Positions 45,731-55,860 are shown, numbered from the stretch's first letter. The stretch is 64,000 nt of DNA from a bacterium (GCA_016124945.1 WGMT01000020.1:62001-126000), one strand, 5' to 3'. Program-made: numbers and translations. Notes: generated by a model from the letters alone, not told the origin.

Positions 45731-47254
45731 TTATCTCTCCACTGGCCAGTTTGGCAAAACCCACGTAATCTGCCCTGCCGGCGGTGGCGGCCAGAGCAGA
45801 TAGACATCGACCCAGCGGCTCCAGAGTACGAGATTGTCATCGTCGTAGCCAAGATCGATGCGCTTGGCGCGAATCGCAGAACCGGTATCCAAGGCGTCGC
45901 CGACACCGTAACCAGGGACGTATACCCGAGAACGTAATGGGATAATCGACGGATCCACCGCAACGATGCCAAAACGCATCACGTCGCCGGTGCGGGTGCG
46001 TCCATAGTAGGATGCGGTGGTAGGCACACCGGCAGTGGATGCGCTGTAGCTTGACGCGCTCATGCGCATTCTGCGCCAATAGGTAATCTGCTGTCCATCC
46101 GCCGTTGTAGCGGTTCTTGGCTCAATCCGCTGACCGTAGGCGATGCGGCGCAGGGCAGGTTGTTGGGCGATCCACTCATCTTCAAGAAGACGTTCAACCT
46201 CTTGTCCATCTTCATAGGTGACACGGTAGCGACGACGGGTGATACCCTCCGCGCCGGGCGCAACCATCTGCTGTGTATCGATGAGTAGGTTGGGGTCCCC
46301 TTCAAAGACTGTATCAAAGGGGACGATGTCCTCTTCGACTTCAATTTCTTGTTGTACGCGTACAATCGAAATTTCGATATTGTCGTAGAGTTCAGCGGAA
46401 AGCGCGGGCGTTACACGGTCGAGACCAGCGACGCCGATGCCCATTTCGGTGAGGGTATCGCCTACACTCTTGCCACGTGTCCGCGTCTTGATCAGTCGCC
46501 CGTCCACTTGCAGGGTGACGGGTGTACTGCGCTCAATAAAGACGCGCAACCCCGTGCTCACGGGGCTTCCCAAAGAGGGCTGAACCTTGTCGCCCAGGTA
46601 GAGTGTGATCTCGGCCTCACGTAGTGCTTCGCCCACCGATTGCGCCGTGGTGTTTACCACAAACGGCACATTGCCGTCGTCTACAGTAATGGGAATGGCC
46701 CGATAGACACGCACACGGACGGGATCTATGGACAATTGTTCCCAAGTATGCCCACGATCGTAGGTGGCCTGTGTCATCGTGCGGTTGCGCACGGGCAGTG
46801 GATCGTCCAGCCCGATTCGCACACCATTGACCGTTACTTGATCGTAATTGTTTACGCCGATGTTGGCATCGGCCAGCAGGCTCCTTGGTGTTTCCGCCCA
46901 AGTAAAGACACGTAGATCAAGGCCGTCGGCTACTACACGTGCAGGCCAGGCGCGCTCAACTTGCACAGCGAGGTTGCGACGCATCGGGGTTGAGAGCGGC
47001 AAAGAGACGCGGTCCGCTTCGTGCAGTTCCAGGCCCAGATCCGCCAGCAGCGGCCCAAGCGTACGCCGGTGTGTGACGACTGTTTCGCTCACGCCGTCTA
47101 CAGTGACAGTGACGGGCATCGAGGTGACAGTCCACAGCGTCCACGTAAATAGGGCAAGCGTAATGTAGACCGCAATCGATTGGAAGCGTCCTAGTGCGCC
47201 CCAGTAGATGCGAATCTTTTCCAGCCGGTCTAAGGGTGCAGTTATCGAAGACAT
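45731..47254 (-). CDS. DUF348/G5/3D-domain cell wall protein
   Basis: This 507-residue protein has one N-terminal membrane segment (IAVYITLALFTWTLWTV), then three DUF348 repeats (the VTVDGVSETVVTHRRTLGPLLADLGL type), a G5 domain (about residues 320-395) and a C-terminal 3D domain (TGDVMRFGIVAVDPSIIPLRSRVYVPGYG, with DTGSAIRAKRIDL carrying the conserved Asp residues). The arrangement is that of Rpf/YabE-like and 3D lytic transglycosylase-related proteins, so a peptidoglycan-remodelling role outside the membrane is likely. The start at 47254 is preferred; 47284 is an alternative. It is divergent from the GT39 gene. Confidence 0.85.
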   Translation of the reverse strand: MSSITAPLDRLEKIRIYWGALGRFQSIAVYITLALFTWTLWTVTSMPVTVTVDGVSETVVTHRRTLGPLLADLGLELHEADRVSLPLSTPMRRNLAVQVERAWPARVVADGLDLRVFTWAETPRSLLADANIGVNNYDQVTVNGVRIGLDDPLPVRNRTMTQATYDRGHTWEQLSIDPVRVRVYRAIPITVDDGNVPFVVNTTAQSVGEALREAEITLYLGDKVQPSLGSPVSTGLRVFIERSTPVTLQVDGRLIKTRTRGKSVGDTLTEMGIGVAGLDRVTPALSAELYDNIEISIVRVQQEIEVEEDIVPFDTVFEGDPNLLIDTQQMVAPGAEGITRRRYRVTYEDGQEVERLLEDEWIAQQPALRRIAYGQRIEPRTATTADGQQITYWRRMRMSASSYSASTAGVPTTASYYGRTRTGDVMRFGIVAVDPSIIPLRSRVYVPGYGVGDALDTGSAIRAKRIDLGYDDDNLVLWSRWVDVYLLWPPPPAGQITWVLPNWPVER

Positions 47255-47371
47255 GCCCGCTATTTTACCTGTAGATGCAGACATTGCCAAAAGGAGGGGA
47301 ACAAACGGGCAAACCGCGCCCCTTCTTCTCAATCTGGACAGTCTGTCCTGCCTGATGATAGCATCGTGCAG

Positions 47372-49402
47372 ATGAAGAAGAAGCGTGAAATCCTGCCCCA
47401 ATCGCCAATCTATCAACTTCTGCTCTGGAGCGGACTTCTCGTAGGCTTTGGGCTGCGTCTTTTTCGGCTGGGTGCAGAATCATTCTGGTATGACGAAACT
47501 GTGAGCGTCTATTTGGCGCAGCAGTCCATACCTGATTTGCTGGCACACACAGCGCGCGACATTCACCCACCGGGCTACTATCTGCTTCTCCACGCTTGGC
47601 AGGCGTTGACAGCGCCCTCGTTGCAGCACGGATTGGAATTCCTCTACGCCTGGCCCAGTCTGGTGGGGGGAATGCTCCTCTTGCCGCTGCTCTTCGCGCT
47701 AGGACGGCGCTGGTTCGGCCACCGTGTGGCGCTGACGGCGCTGTGGCTCGGTGCCCTGCACCCCTTTGCACTCTGGTACAGCCAGGAAGTACGGATGTAC
47801 ACGGTCGGTGCAGCACTTGGGTTGCTCTGCCTTTGGTCGGCCGACAAATGGCTGGTGGATCGGAGGCAACGTGCGCTGGTTGTATACACCGCGTCTGGGG
47901 CGGCGGCGTTGTATGTCCTTTACTATGCGGCGTTTGCCCTGGCAGCAATCAACCTCGTGTTCATTAGCAGAATTTTGTTGGCGCCATCTACACTTCCACA
48001 ACGCAGACGCACACTTCTGCAATGGATTGTGGCACAAGTGGGGGTCTTGGTGCTGTGGCTGCCGTGGCTGCCCATTGCCTGGCGCCAGGTGACCGATCCA
48101 CCTGTGCCACCGTGGCGCGGAGACGTGGATCTGGGTGCGGCGATTGGCGAAAGCCTGTCTGCGCTGCTTGTCGGTCAGTCTGGTCAGGGATTCTATGTTT
48201 TGGTAATTATGATTGTGTTGTTTGTCTTTTTTGTCTATGCGAAACAAAATATCCTCGCTCGTGTCACGGTCTTCTTCTATATTTTTGCCCCGCTCATTTT
48301 GATTCTTGGACTCAGTGCATTTGTGACACCGCTCTACCATGTGCGCTATTTCTTTACCTATGCGGCGCTTGCCCCCCTGCTACTCGCCGTCTCGATTGAC
48401 GTGTTAAAACGCTGGCCGCTTGGACATCTAGCCGCTGTAACCGTCCTGCTCGGGTTAAGTGTATGGAGTTTGGCAGAATTCTGGCAGAACCTGCTCTACA
48501 GAGCCGACGATCATCGAACCGCCGTGCAAACCCTGGCAGCAAGCTGGCGACCCAACGACGCCATCCTGGTCAACGCCGGGTGGGTCTATCCTGTCCTGTC
48601 TGTCTACTGGCCCGAGGACGCTTCAAGCACATTGTCTGCTGTTCCACCTCCACTCCAGGATCATATCCGCCTCACTGACTATGCGAATAAAATCAATGGG
48701 CCGTCTTTGTTAACAACCGGCAGTGTGGACGGGCCCACCTCGCTAGGATGGGGTCTGGCCGAGAGTGATTTCTATGCCATGCCCGCGGCGCAGGCAGACG
48801 CAGCTTTGCAGCGCGTCGCCGCTGACCATGCCCGGATCTGGCACTATCGACTCTATGACACTGTCAGCGACCCCACCGGGCTGCTGCGGGCAGCGTTGGA
48901 TCAACTGGGTGGGTTGGCTGTGGACATGCCCTTCGTCGGTCGCGATTTCGTACGGTTGCAGCGCTACGATCTGCCCGCCGCCGATGTGATCTTCTGCCCT
49001 GAAGACGGCGTAGGGACGCGCTATGGCGATGTGCTGCGGCTGGTGGGCAGCGACGTGCCGGAGGTGGCACGATCAGGAGAGTTTTTGTATGCGACGCTCT
49101 GCTGGGAAGCGCTGGAAAGTGTCAACGCCTACCCCGCTGGTCTGCGCGCCAGCCTACGCCTCTACGATGGCAACGATCAGATGATTGCCCAGATCGATGA
49201 CGGTCCACCACAGGGGACGAATACGTGGCAGCCTGGCCAACGCGGGCGCATCCCCCTGGGCCTGCCGATCCCGCCGTCTACGCCGGCGGGAACTTACTTC
49301 CTCGATCTAATTGTCTATGACGGATCGAACGGGGAACCGTTGCCCCCAGACGGGGTGGAAAGCCAGCGTCTGCGTTTATCAGAAGTTAACATCTATGAAT
49401 GA
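47372..49402 (+). CDS. GT39-like membrane glycosyltransferase
   Basis: This 676-residue GT-C protein has about ten membrane segments and a C-terminal beta-rich domain of about 190 residues. The active-site region is intact: ESFWYDETVSVYLAQQ with Asp-Glu near residue 38, then HTARDIHPPGYYLLLHAW, the pattern of the DUF2723/GT39 group. The C-terminal soluble part is beta-rich (PAGTYFLDLIVYDGSNGEPL). An in-frame GTG two codons upstream could also start it. Its TGA stop codon (49400-49402) lies in the left arm of a dispersed hairpin, into which the Tn3 element was inserted. Confidence 0.82.
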   Translation: MKKKREILPQSPIYQLLLWSGLLVGFGLRLFRLGAESFWYDETVSVYLAQQSIPDLLAHTARDIHPPGYYLLLHAWQALTAPSLQHGLEFLYAWPSLVGGMLLLPLLFALGRRWFGHRVALTALWLGALHPFALWYSQEVRMYTVGAALGLLCLWSADKWLVDRRQRALVVYTASGAAALYVLYYAAFALAAINLVFISRILLAPSTLPQRRRTLLQWIVAQVGVLVLWLPWLPIAWRQVTDPPVPPWRGDVDLGAAIGESLSALLVGQSGQGFYVLVIMIVLFVFFVYAKQNILARVTVFFYIFAPLILILGLSAFVTPLYHVRYFFTYAALAPLLLAVSIDVLKRWPLGHLAAVTVLLGLSVWSLAEFWQNLLYRADDHRTAVQTLAASWRPNDAILVNAGWVYPVLSVYWPEDASSTLSAVPPPLQDHIRLTDYANKINGPSLLTTGSVDGPTSLGWGLAESDFYAMPAAQADAALQRVAADHARIWHYRLYDTVSDPTGLLRAALDQLGGLAVDMPFVGRDFVRLQRYDLPAADVIFCPEDGVGTRYGDVLRLVGSDVPEVARSGEFLYATLCWEALESVNAYPAGLRASLRLYDGNDQMIAQIDDGPPQGTNTWQPGQRGRIPLGLPIPPSTPAGTYFLDLIVYDGSNGEPLPPDGVESQRLRLSEVNIYE

Positions 49403-49440
49403 AGAATGATGATTGTGTAGAGGACAAATCTCCTCTACAT
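49395..49440. repeat. Left half of a dispersed hairpin split by the transposon
   Basis: Arm 49395-49414 is exactly complementary to 56140-56159 on the far side of the transposon (20 of 20). The inner GTAGAGGA/TCCTCTAC stem (49417-49438) stays intact. With one TACAT removed, the pre-insertion site is a complete hairpin of the GAATGAAGAATGATG type. Confidence 0.75.
49436..49440. other. Target-site duplication, left copy (TACAT)
   Basis: TACAT directly precedes the left terminal repeat, and the same five bases directly follow the right terminal repeat (56132-56136). A 5-bp duplication is the rule for the Tn3 family. Confidence 0.85.
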
Positions 49441-49478
49441 GGGGGTTGTTTAACAAACGCGCCACCAGGGGCCACATG
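49441..49478 (+). repeat. Left terminal inverted repeat of the Tn3-family element
   Basis: It starts GGGGGTTGTTTAACAAACGC and continues through a CACCAGGGGC segment. Comparison with the right end shows continuous identity from about position 7 to 32 and scattered matches to about 38, the usual Tn3 repeat length. Confidence 0.85.
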
Positions 49479-49612
49479 ATTACGATAAACTTAACACCAT
49501 AGGATGTAGATTTTTGTTTGCTGAGCCATTTGGCGTTTCGCAGTAGTTCAGCGATCTTTCTCCCAGCCCACGACAGTGGGCCACGGAATCCACACCGATA
49601 GGAGAAAGATTG

Positions 49613-52582
49613 ATGAAACAGCAGTGGGATGTCGACGAGATCGTCGCCCAGTTTACCCTTCTGCCCCCGGAGCTCAGTTTCTTGGGCAGTAGCGATCCCC
49701 ACAACCACTTGGGGAAGGCCCTTCTGCTCAATTTTTTCCAACACGAAGGTCGGTTTCCTGAAAGCGCTGTGGAGATTCCTCTCCCCATCATCGAGTATGT
49801 GGCCCAACAGCTGAATCTACCTGCTGATGTCATCGCTGCCTACCAGTGGGATGGCCGCACCATCAAGAGGCACCGGCGACAGATCCGAGAATTCCTGGGC
49901 TTTCACCCGGCGACGGTGAGCGAGCAGAGAGCGTTGCGGACCTGGCTGATAGAGGAAGTGCTGCCCCATGAACATCGGCCTGTGTATCTGGAAGAACAGG
50001 TCTACCAACGACTACGCCAGATGCATATCGAGCCCCCGACCCAGGATCGTCTACAACGCTTGATCATCTCGTCCCTGCACCGCTACGAGCAGTCGTTCTT
50101 TGCCGTTACGTCAGCGCGCCTCTCGGAGCCAATCAAGCGGAACCTGCGCCAACTGATTTACGCCAAGGCTGAACTGACGACAGATTTGGATCTCAGTGAG
50201 CGTGATGATGACCCCAGTCGCTACCCGCTCCATGACCTCAAGACCGGCCCGGGCCAGCCCAACGTCGCCAATATCAAAAAGACGGCCGAGCGCCTGAAGA
50301 TTCTGCAGCAAGTGGGGCTGTCTGATGACCTGTTTGCCGAAATCCCCTTGCGCTTCCTGCGTCAGTACCGGCAACAGGTGGCCGTCGAATCCATCAGTCA
50401 TCTGCAACGGCGACAGGACGCTCCCCAGACCTACGCCCTGTTGGCCGCCTTCTGCTGGGTGCGCCAGCGCGAGATCACGGACCAACTGGTGGACTTGTTT
50501 GTCCGCATCCTTAACGACATCCGCCTGCGGGCCAAACAGAAAGTCGAACGGGAACTCCTGGCCGACTTCATCCGCGTGGCGGGCAAACAGCAACTTCTGT
50601 ACCGTCTGGCCGATGCCATGTGGGAGAATCCAGACGGCATTATCCGGGAGGTGCTCTACCCACTGATCGGGGAGGAACGCCTGCAGGCGCTGGTCCAGGA
50701 GGCCAAGACGAGGGGCAGCTATCAACGGTCGGTGCAGACCCGGGTGAGCGCCTCCTACACCCACCACTATCGTCAGATCCTGCCGTCCTTGCTGGAGGTG
50801 CTGGTCTTCCGCTCCAACAATGACCAGTACGAAGCCCTGGCCGTGGTTGCAGCCTACCTGCAGGACAAAGACCCGTTCTATCCAGAGGACCAGGCGGTGC
50901 CCATGGAGGATGTCATCCAGAAGCAGTGGCAGAACTGGATCTATCAGAGAGACCAGGCGGGGAGACGGCGAATTCGCCGCGTCCGCTACGAGCTCTGCGT
51001 CCTGCAATCCTTGCGCGACAAACTGCGCTGTAAGGAAATCTGGGTGGTGGGGGCGGACCGTTACCGCAATCCGGACGAGGATGTGCCGGCAGACTTCGGC
51101 GATAAACGGACCGAGTACTACGCGTCGCTGGCGCTGCCGTTGGACGCGAACCAGTTCGTTGAGCAGGTCAAGCACCAACTGGACCAGGCCCTACAGCTGC
51201 TCAACGACACGTTGCCCACCAACCCGACGGTGACGATTCTGTCCCGAGCGGACGGCTGGATCCGGGTCACGCCCCTGCCCAAACAGGAAGAACCGGCCAA
51301 CCTGCGCTACCTCAAGCAGACCATCCGGCAACGGTGGTGGATGACCAGCCTGTTGGATATTCTCAAGGAAGTGGACCTGCGGGTGGCCTTCACGGACAGC
51401 TTCCAGAGCTTGACTGGACAGGAGCGACTGCCCCGGGCAGAGCTGCAGAAACGGCTGCTGCTTTGCCTGTACGGTCTGGGCACCAACACGGGTCTGACCA
51501 GCGTTAGCATGGGCAACCACGGCGTGAGCTACGCCAATTTGCAGTACGTGCGCCGTCGCTTTGTGGCCAGGGATGCCTTGCGCCAGGCCATTAGCCGCGT
51601 CATTGATGCCACCCTGGCTGTCCGCCAGCCGGCCATCTGGGGAGAAGCCACCACCTGGTGTGCCTCCGATTCTAAGCAGTTTGCGGCCTGGAACCAGAAT
51701 TTGCTGACCCAGTGGCACAAACGCTATCACAAAGCTGGCGTGATGGTCTATTGGCACGTGGCCAACCAGGCGCTGTGCATCTACTCGCAACTCAAAGCGC
51801 CCTCCTCCTCCGAAGTGGCCTCCATGATCGAAGGCGTGCTGCACCACTGCACCGCCATGCAGGTCGATCGCAACTACGTGGACAGCCACGGCCAGAGTGA
51901 AATCGCCTTCGCCTTCTGTCATCTGCTGGGCTTCCAGCTCATGCCCCGATTCAAGAACCTGCACGAGCGGAAGCTGGCCCTGCCGGATGGGACGTCGGCC
52001 GATCGCTATCCCCATCTGGGGCCGGTGCTGCGACAGCCCATCGACTGGGACCTGATCGCCCGCCAGTACGATGAGATGATCAAGTACGCCACGGCGTTGC
52101 GGTTGGACACGGCCGATGCGGAGGCTATCCTCAAGCGCTTTACCCGATCCAACCTGCAACATCCCACCTACAAGGCCCTGTCCGAATTGGGAAGAGCTAT
52201 CAAGACGATCTTCCTCTGCTTGTATCTGACCCACGAAGAGGTGAGACGGGAGATCCAGGAGGGACTGAACGTGGTCGAGTCCTGGAACAGCGCCAACGGC
52301 TTCATCTTCTACGGCAAGCGGGGCGAGGTCAGCAGCAACGATGCGGACGCCCAGGAGATTGCCATCCTCTCTATGCACCTGCTGCAATCGTGTCTGGTCT
52401 ATGTAAACACCTTGATGGCTCAGGAAGTGCTAGCCGAGCCGGCCTGGCAACAGCGGATGACCGAGGCCGACTGGCGCGGACTGACGCCGCTGTTCTACAC
52501 CCACGTCAATCCCTACGGGGTGTTCGATCTGGACATGGATGAGCGCATCCCTCTGGTCGGCCCGGCGACCACGGCGGCCTGA
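49613..52582 (+). CDS. tnpA: Tn3-family transposase
   Basis: This 989-residue DDE transposase has the usual length. The N-terminal DUF4158-type DNA-binding region (about residues 1-170) includes [20 protein letters not shown]. The catalytic domain spans about residues 580-960, with candidate Asp in [11 protein letters not shown], Asp in [10 protein letters not shown] and Glu in [12 protein letters not shown], in the correct order. It binds the terminal repeats and makes cointegrates. The ATG at 49613 follows AGGAGA by eight bases; a TTG just upstream is in frame. No frameshift is visible. Confidence 0.95.
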   Translation: MKQQWDVDEIVAQFTLLPPELSFLGSSDPHNHLGKALLLNFFQHEGRFPESAVEIPLPIIEYVAQQLNLPADVIAAYQWDGRTIKRHRRQIREFLGFHPATVSEQRALRTWLIEEVLPHEHRPVYLEEQVYQRLRQMHIEPPTQDRLQRLIISSLHRYEQSFFAVTSARLSEPIKRNLRQLIYAKAELTTDLDLSERDDDPSRYPLHDLKTGPGQPNVANIKKTAERLKILQQVGLSDDLFAEIPLRFLRQYRQQVAVESISHLQRRQDAPQTYALLAAFCWVRQREITDQLVDLFVRILNDIRLRAKQKVERELLADFIRVAGKQQLLYRLADAMWENPDGIIREVLYPLIGEERLQALVQEAKTRGSYQRSVQTRVSASYTHHYRQILPSLLEVLVFRSNNDQYEALAVVAAYLQDKDPFYPEDQAVPMEDVIQKQWQNWIYQRDQAGRRRIRRVRYELCVLQSLRDKLRCKEIWVVGADRYRNPDEDVPADFGDKRTEYYASLALPLDANQFVEQVKHQLDQALQLLNDTLPTNPTVTILSRADGWIRVTPLPKQEEPANLRYLKQTIRQRWWMTSLLDILKEVDLRVAFTDSFQSLTGQERLPRAELQKRLLLCLYGLGTNTGLTSVSMGNHGVSYANLQYVRRRFVARDALRQAISRVIDATLAVRQPAIWGEATTWCASDSKQFAAWNQNLLTQWHKRYHKAGVMVYWHVANQALCIYSQLKAPSSSEVASMIEGVLHHCTAMQVDRNYVDSHGQSEIAFAFCHLLGFQLMPRFKNLHERKLALPDGTSADRYPHLGPVLRQPIDWDLIARQYDEMIKYATALRLDTADAEAILKRFTRSNLQHPTYKALSELGRAIKTIFLCLYLTHEEVRREIQEGLNVVESWNSANGFIFYGKRGEVSSNDADAQEIAILSMHLLQSCLVYVNTLMAQEVLAEPAWQQRMTEADWRGLTPLFYTHVNPYGVFDLDMDERIPLVGPATTAA

Positions 52583-52729
52583 TGTCCAAGTGAGCGAAGA
52601 AAACGAGCGTTAATTTGCGTCCTTTCATCCGAAGATACGCCAGTGTATACTGCGCCATACTGAACCAAGTTACGGCACAAACCAGGTTAAATTCGGATAT
52701 TAGAAAATGGGTAGGACACTGGCGTATCT
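52583..52729. promoter_or_regulatory. Candidate res (resolution) site
   Basis: The gap between tnpA and tnpR and the first bases of tnpR contain AGATACGCCAGTGT (52633-52646) and its exact reverse complement (52716-52729). Tn3 res sites lie between or beside tnpA and tnpR and hold inverted resolvase-binding subsites. The right arm runs over the tnpR start codon region, so resolvase binding would also repress its own gene. Confidence 0.5.
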
Positions 52730-53360
52730 GCGCACCTCCACTGACAAGCAAGATCTCAACAACCAGAAGCTGGAGATCCTGGAGCATGCCCGCCGCAATA
52801 GGCTGCATATCGACGACTTCGTGTCGGTTTCCATCTCGTCCCGTAAGAATCGTCGGGAGCGGAAGATAGACGAACTGCGGGCAAAGCTAGCTGCTGGCGA
52901 CACCCTGGTGGTCACGGAACTCAGCCGGCTCGGCCGCAGCACGGGGGAGGTGATCAGCCTCATCAATGAGTTGGTCGCCGGCGACATCCAGGTGGTTGCC
53001 ATCAAGCAGGGACTGGCCCTGGACAAGCAGCAGAACGATATGCAGGCCAAGATAATGACCACCCTGCTGTCGTTGTTCGCTGAGCTAGAGCGGGATCTGA
53101 TTTCCCTGCGTACTCGGGAGGCCCTGGCTGCCAAGAAGGCTCAGGGTGTATCTTTGGGCAAACCCAAGGGGACGGTTCAGGAGAGTATCTATGATCAGGA
53201 TAGGGAACGGATCGTGGAACTGCTCGGATTCGGTGTGTCAGCCAGAAGGATCTCCGAGCAGCATCTGCGCTATGGCCATCCCTCCAGCCTGAACTACTAC
53301 ATTCAGACAAGGAAGCTGCGCAAAGAAGCACAGAAGCTATCTGATTACGTAGGCGATTAA
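52707..53360 (+). CDS. tnpR: Serine resolvase (site-specific recombinase)
   Basis: This 217-residue serine recombinase resolves cointegrates at res. The nucleophile is Ser11 in LAYLRTSTDKQDLNNQ. DTLVVTELSRLGRSTGEVISLINEL and ELERDLISLRTREALAAKKAQG complete the catalytic domain and long E helix. The C-terminal ~65 residues are probably a helix-turn-helix DNA-binding domain (VELLGFGVSARRISEQHL). It lies downstream of tnpA in the same direction. The short ATG spacing from the res-like repeats suggests autoregulation. Confidence 0.93.
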   Translation: MGRTLAYLRTSTDKQDLNNQKLEILEHARRNRLHIDDFVSVSISSRKNRRERKIDELRAKLAAGDTLVVTELSRLGRSTGEVISLINELVAGDIQVVAIKQGLALDKQQNDMQAKIMTTLLSLFAELERDLISLRTREALAAKKAQGVSLGKPKGTVQESIYDQDRERIVELLGFGVSARRISEQHLRYGHPSSLNYYIQTRKLRKEAQKLSDYVGD

Positions 53361-53765
53361 AAGCCGCTCGAGGATACAATTAACCACCGAAATCGTGCAC
53401 CACGATGACGACCCTGCTACTAATCGTTGAAGACAAGTTCTTCGTGAGCGACCGGTTTATTCTTGTTCTAGGTATTCATGGTGCGAGTGTTGACCATAGC
53501 GTGGGGACGCTCGCTCTACTAGTGCGCCCCAATGGTTCCGCACTTCGGACGACGGTACAGAATGTTGAGTATACGCTAATTCTGGGTTTGGATAGAGACA
53601 AAAATCGGTCATTGGGGCATGCTCGAATTGACAAGAAAGGAGCAACCCCAATGACCGGTCGCACTGATTTTATCACGGAGGCTCTGTATTAGTTTCGTAC
53701 AGAACCGAGCTAGTTCGAACGAGCAAGGAGATCCCCATGCCAAATGAGTCCCTCTGGATTCGTTG
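53361..53765. other. Repeat-rich gap inside the transposon
   Basis: No convincing gene is present. A ~75-bp repeat copy (53578-53653) is nearly identical to 55861-55934. Within it 53604-53617 pairs with 53646-53659 (13 of 14). Near 53736 a consensus ribosome-binding site precedes a 10-codon ORF, which may be the remnant of a gene start. Short ORFs here merely translate the repeats. Confidence 0.45.
53578..53653 (+). repeat. Direct repeat A flanking the passenger gene
   Basis: Over about 75 bases this copy matches 55861-55934 in the same orientation, with roughly ten differences including a one-base length change. The two copies bracket the sigma-GNAT gene and could mark a past recombination or acquisition event. 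Confidence 0.65.
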
Positions 53766-55790
53766 CTAGAGTGCGCTGTTCCCCATCTGCGGATATTGGG
53801 CGGGAAAAAGAACGGGTAAGAGAATTCTCGCGTCGCCGCCCAACCGGATACCGGCCATATCCACGATCTCCTGCGGTTCTTCAGTTCCCACGACCAACTG
53901 GGCAATCTGCTGGTCACCGCAAATAGTGTGTCCGGTCTCGGACACCGGAACGACTGCAACGTGGCCGGCTTCGATAGACAACATCACTGAATCTTCGCCT
54001 GTCGAGATCAGCAAGTTGCCCTGCCAATCTGCATAGGGCGACCGGTTCAAGCGGAGGGCCAACTCCGGAGTCAGCTTTGTGAAGAGGGATTGCAGATTGA
54101 TGATACGTACGACATAGGCACGTGGTGAACGACGAAATGTGCCGGTGTGGATACGACACGAAATCATCTGGCGCAGTCGTTTGCCCACAGGGCTCTTGTA
54201 GTGCAGCCGATCGAAGAACAGCTCGTCGCACTGCCACTGACGCGCTAATTGGCCCAACACCTGCAAGCAACTTTCGGGATCTCCTGCGACTTCGTCCACC
54301 CAGAAAAGAGGACGCTCGAAGTCAATAGCGTAAAGCTGATCGCCCACTTTGTGGATGTAACACTTGCGTTCTCCGTCCTCGATCAGCCAACGGCTGCCGA
54401 TCTGCTCAACCTTGCAGACTGCCTGCATACTCAACGGCGTGTTGCTCCACCGTGAGCCCGTAGCAAACTGGTGGCGGATGTCTTCACTCAATTCTCCCCG
54501 GTCCAAGTCACTCTGCAGAGAAGCTTCCAGCCGAACGTGACGGTCTGCGCCGCCGGTAATATATCCCGCCGGATTCCCCTGGGCGTCGGTCCAGTACCAC
54601 CCCATGAACAGTTCTGGGTGTTTGTTGCGCAAGTAGGTGGGACGCACCGCTGTGCCGGTCAACGATCTGTGCGTTTGATTGTATAGTTGGGCTAGGTCGT
54701 CACGATGGCTGGGTTCGAACCAGTGCAACGCTAAATCTGATGGGGTATCCGGAAGGTCGACAACGTCCACATGCCATTGCAGCGCTCGCCAACCAAGGAC
54801 ATAGTCCTGCCTATACCAGAACGCTTCATCGTCAAACGAGACAGAAAGATCATATCCCTGCTCCCGCAAGGTTGCCAGCGAGGAAGTTACGGTACGTTCG
54901 ATGAGAAGATTTCGTTCGTCGCTATGGGCCGGATGGGTCGCCCAATAGTTGTACCCGGCGGTTCGGACATGGGCACTGCCTATGCGCATGGTGATGTCGT
55001 AGACATACGTGGCGGCCAGGACGGTCTGGCTGTCCCCCTCCTTCACACGCCCAATTCGGGACGCTTCCCAGTCGGCATGGCTATGCGCCAGCCGTCCGGC
55101 TCGCCACTGGAATCTGTCCGGCCGGTCCTCCGTCTCAAACAGTGAGTAGACTGCTTCGCTGTGTTGGGTGTGCCTGGGTGCGATTACATCCATCACATTG
55201 GCGACAAAGTCATCATTTCGGGATGGACGGTTTTCGTGCAGAAAGTCCTCAGTCATCGTGTTCATCCTTTGCTTCAGTTGTTTCTTGGCGTCGAAAAGTC
55301 GTTTCTTCACCGTCGTCAAGGGAATGTCGAGAAACGCAGCAATCTCTCGTTGAGAGTATTCAGAGATGTAGAAGAGGGTGACGACGCACCGTTGTTGTTC
55401 GGGGAGAGACAAGATGGCATTCTGTACCCACTGCTGCAACTCGACAGTTTCGACGATCTCTGATAGAGGCGGCTGGTCTGCAGCGAGCGTAGTCGTGAAC
55501 TCTAGAGCGATAGTCTGCACGCGCTTGCGCCGAGTGATGCGGTCACACTGCGTGTACACGACTTTGCGGAACCAACTGAGGAATGCATTCGGCTCGCGGA
55601 GCTGCCCGAGGGTACGGTGAACCTGCACAAAGGCTTCCTGAGCGGCATCTTCGGCTAGATGAAAGTCACCGATCACAGAATATGCATAGCCAACAGCCAT
55701 GTCCTGCAACCGGCGCACGAGGCGCTCAAATGCCTTGGTATCACCTGTTTGGGCTTTTCGGACAATCGATTCTAGCTCTTGCATGGTCAC
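53766..55790 (-). CDS. ECF sigma factor fused to an Eis-like GNAT/SCP2-like protein
   Basis: This 674-residue protein is the transposon's passenger. Residues 8-90 form sigma region 2 (AYSVIGDFHLAEDAAQEAFVQV...SWFRKVVYTQCDRITRRKR). Residues 120-178 form region 4 (LSLPEQQRCVVTLFYISEYSQREIAAFLDIPLTTVKKRLFDAKK). From about residue 210 an Eis-like GNAT region follows (VRTAGYNYWATHPAHSDERNLLIERTVTSSLATLREQGYDL...YRQDYVLG), then a second acetyltransferase-like lobe and an SCP2-like C-terminus ending ILLPVLFPAQYPQMG. The acetyl-CoA loop is SDERN instead of R-x-x-G-x-G/A, so activity is uncertain. The start may be GTG 55790 or ATG 55784. It is transcribed opposite to tnpA and tnpR. The promoter target and substrate are unknown. 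Confidence 0.8.
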   Translation of the reverse strand: MTMQELESIVRKAQTGDTKAFERLVRRLQDMAVGYAYSVIGDFHLAEDAAQEAFVQVHRTLGQLREPNAFLSWFRKVVYTQCDRITRRKRVQTIALEFTTTLAADQPPLSEIVETVELQQWVQNAILSLPEQQRCVVTLFYISEYSQREIAAFLDIPLTTVKKRLFDAKKQLKQRMNTMTEDFLHENRPSRNDDFVANVMDVIAPRHTQHSEAVYSLFETEDRPDRFQWRAGRLAHSHADWEASRIGRVKEGDSQTVLAATYVYDITMRIGSAHVRTAGYNYWATHPAHSDERNLLIERTVTSSLATLREQGYDLSVSFDDEAFWYRQDYVLGWRALQWHVDVVDLPDTPSDLALHWFEPSHRDDLAQLYNQTHRSLTGTAVRPTYLRNKHPELFMGWYWTDAQGNPAGYITGGADRHVRLEASLQSDLDRGELSEDIRHQFATGSRWSNTPLSMQAVCKVEQIGSRWLIEDGERKCYIHKVGDQLYAIDFERPLFWVDEVAGDPESCLQVLGQLARQWQCDELFFDRLHYKSPVGKRLRQMISCRIHTGTFRRSPRAYVVRIINLQSLFTKLTPELALRLNRSPYADWQGNLLISTGEDSVMLSIEAGHVAVVPVSETGHTICGDQQIAQLVVGTEEPQEIVDMAGIRLGGDARILLPVLFPAQYPQMGNSAL

Positions 55791-55860
55791 TGCTATCTCG
55801 TTGAATTAACTACATCCTACATTAAAAGACCCATCCAACGCCCAAAAGGATACAAACACC

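Noticed and set aside
53391..53420. Second transposon end or integration site near the end of tnpR
   Set aside because: No copy of the terminal repeat or target duplication is found there.
53405..53692. 95-codon ORF between tnpR and the passenger gene
   Set aside because: It runs through the direct repeat, and its product is only a translation of that repeat.
54705..54730. tRNA-like GGTTCGAACC word
   Set aside because: It lies inside the sigma-GNAT coding sequence, and no cloverleaf could be drawn around it.
53766..55790. Aminoglycoside resistance by the Eis-like domain
   Set aside because: The acetyl-CoA loop is degenerate and no substrate evidence exists, so resistance is not claimed.
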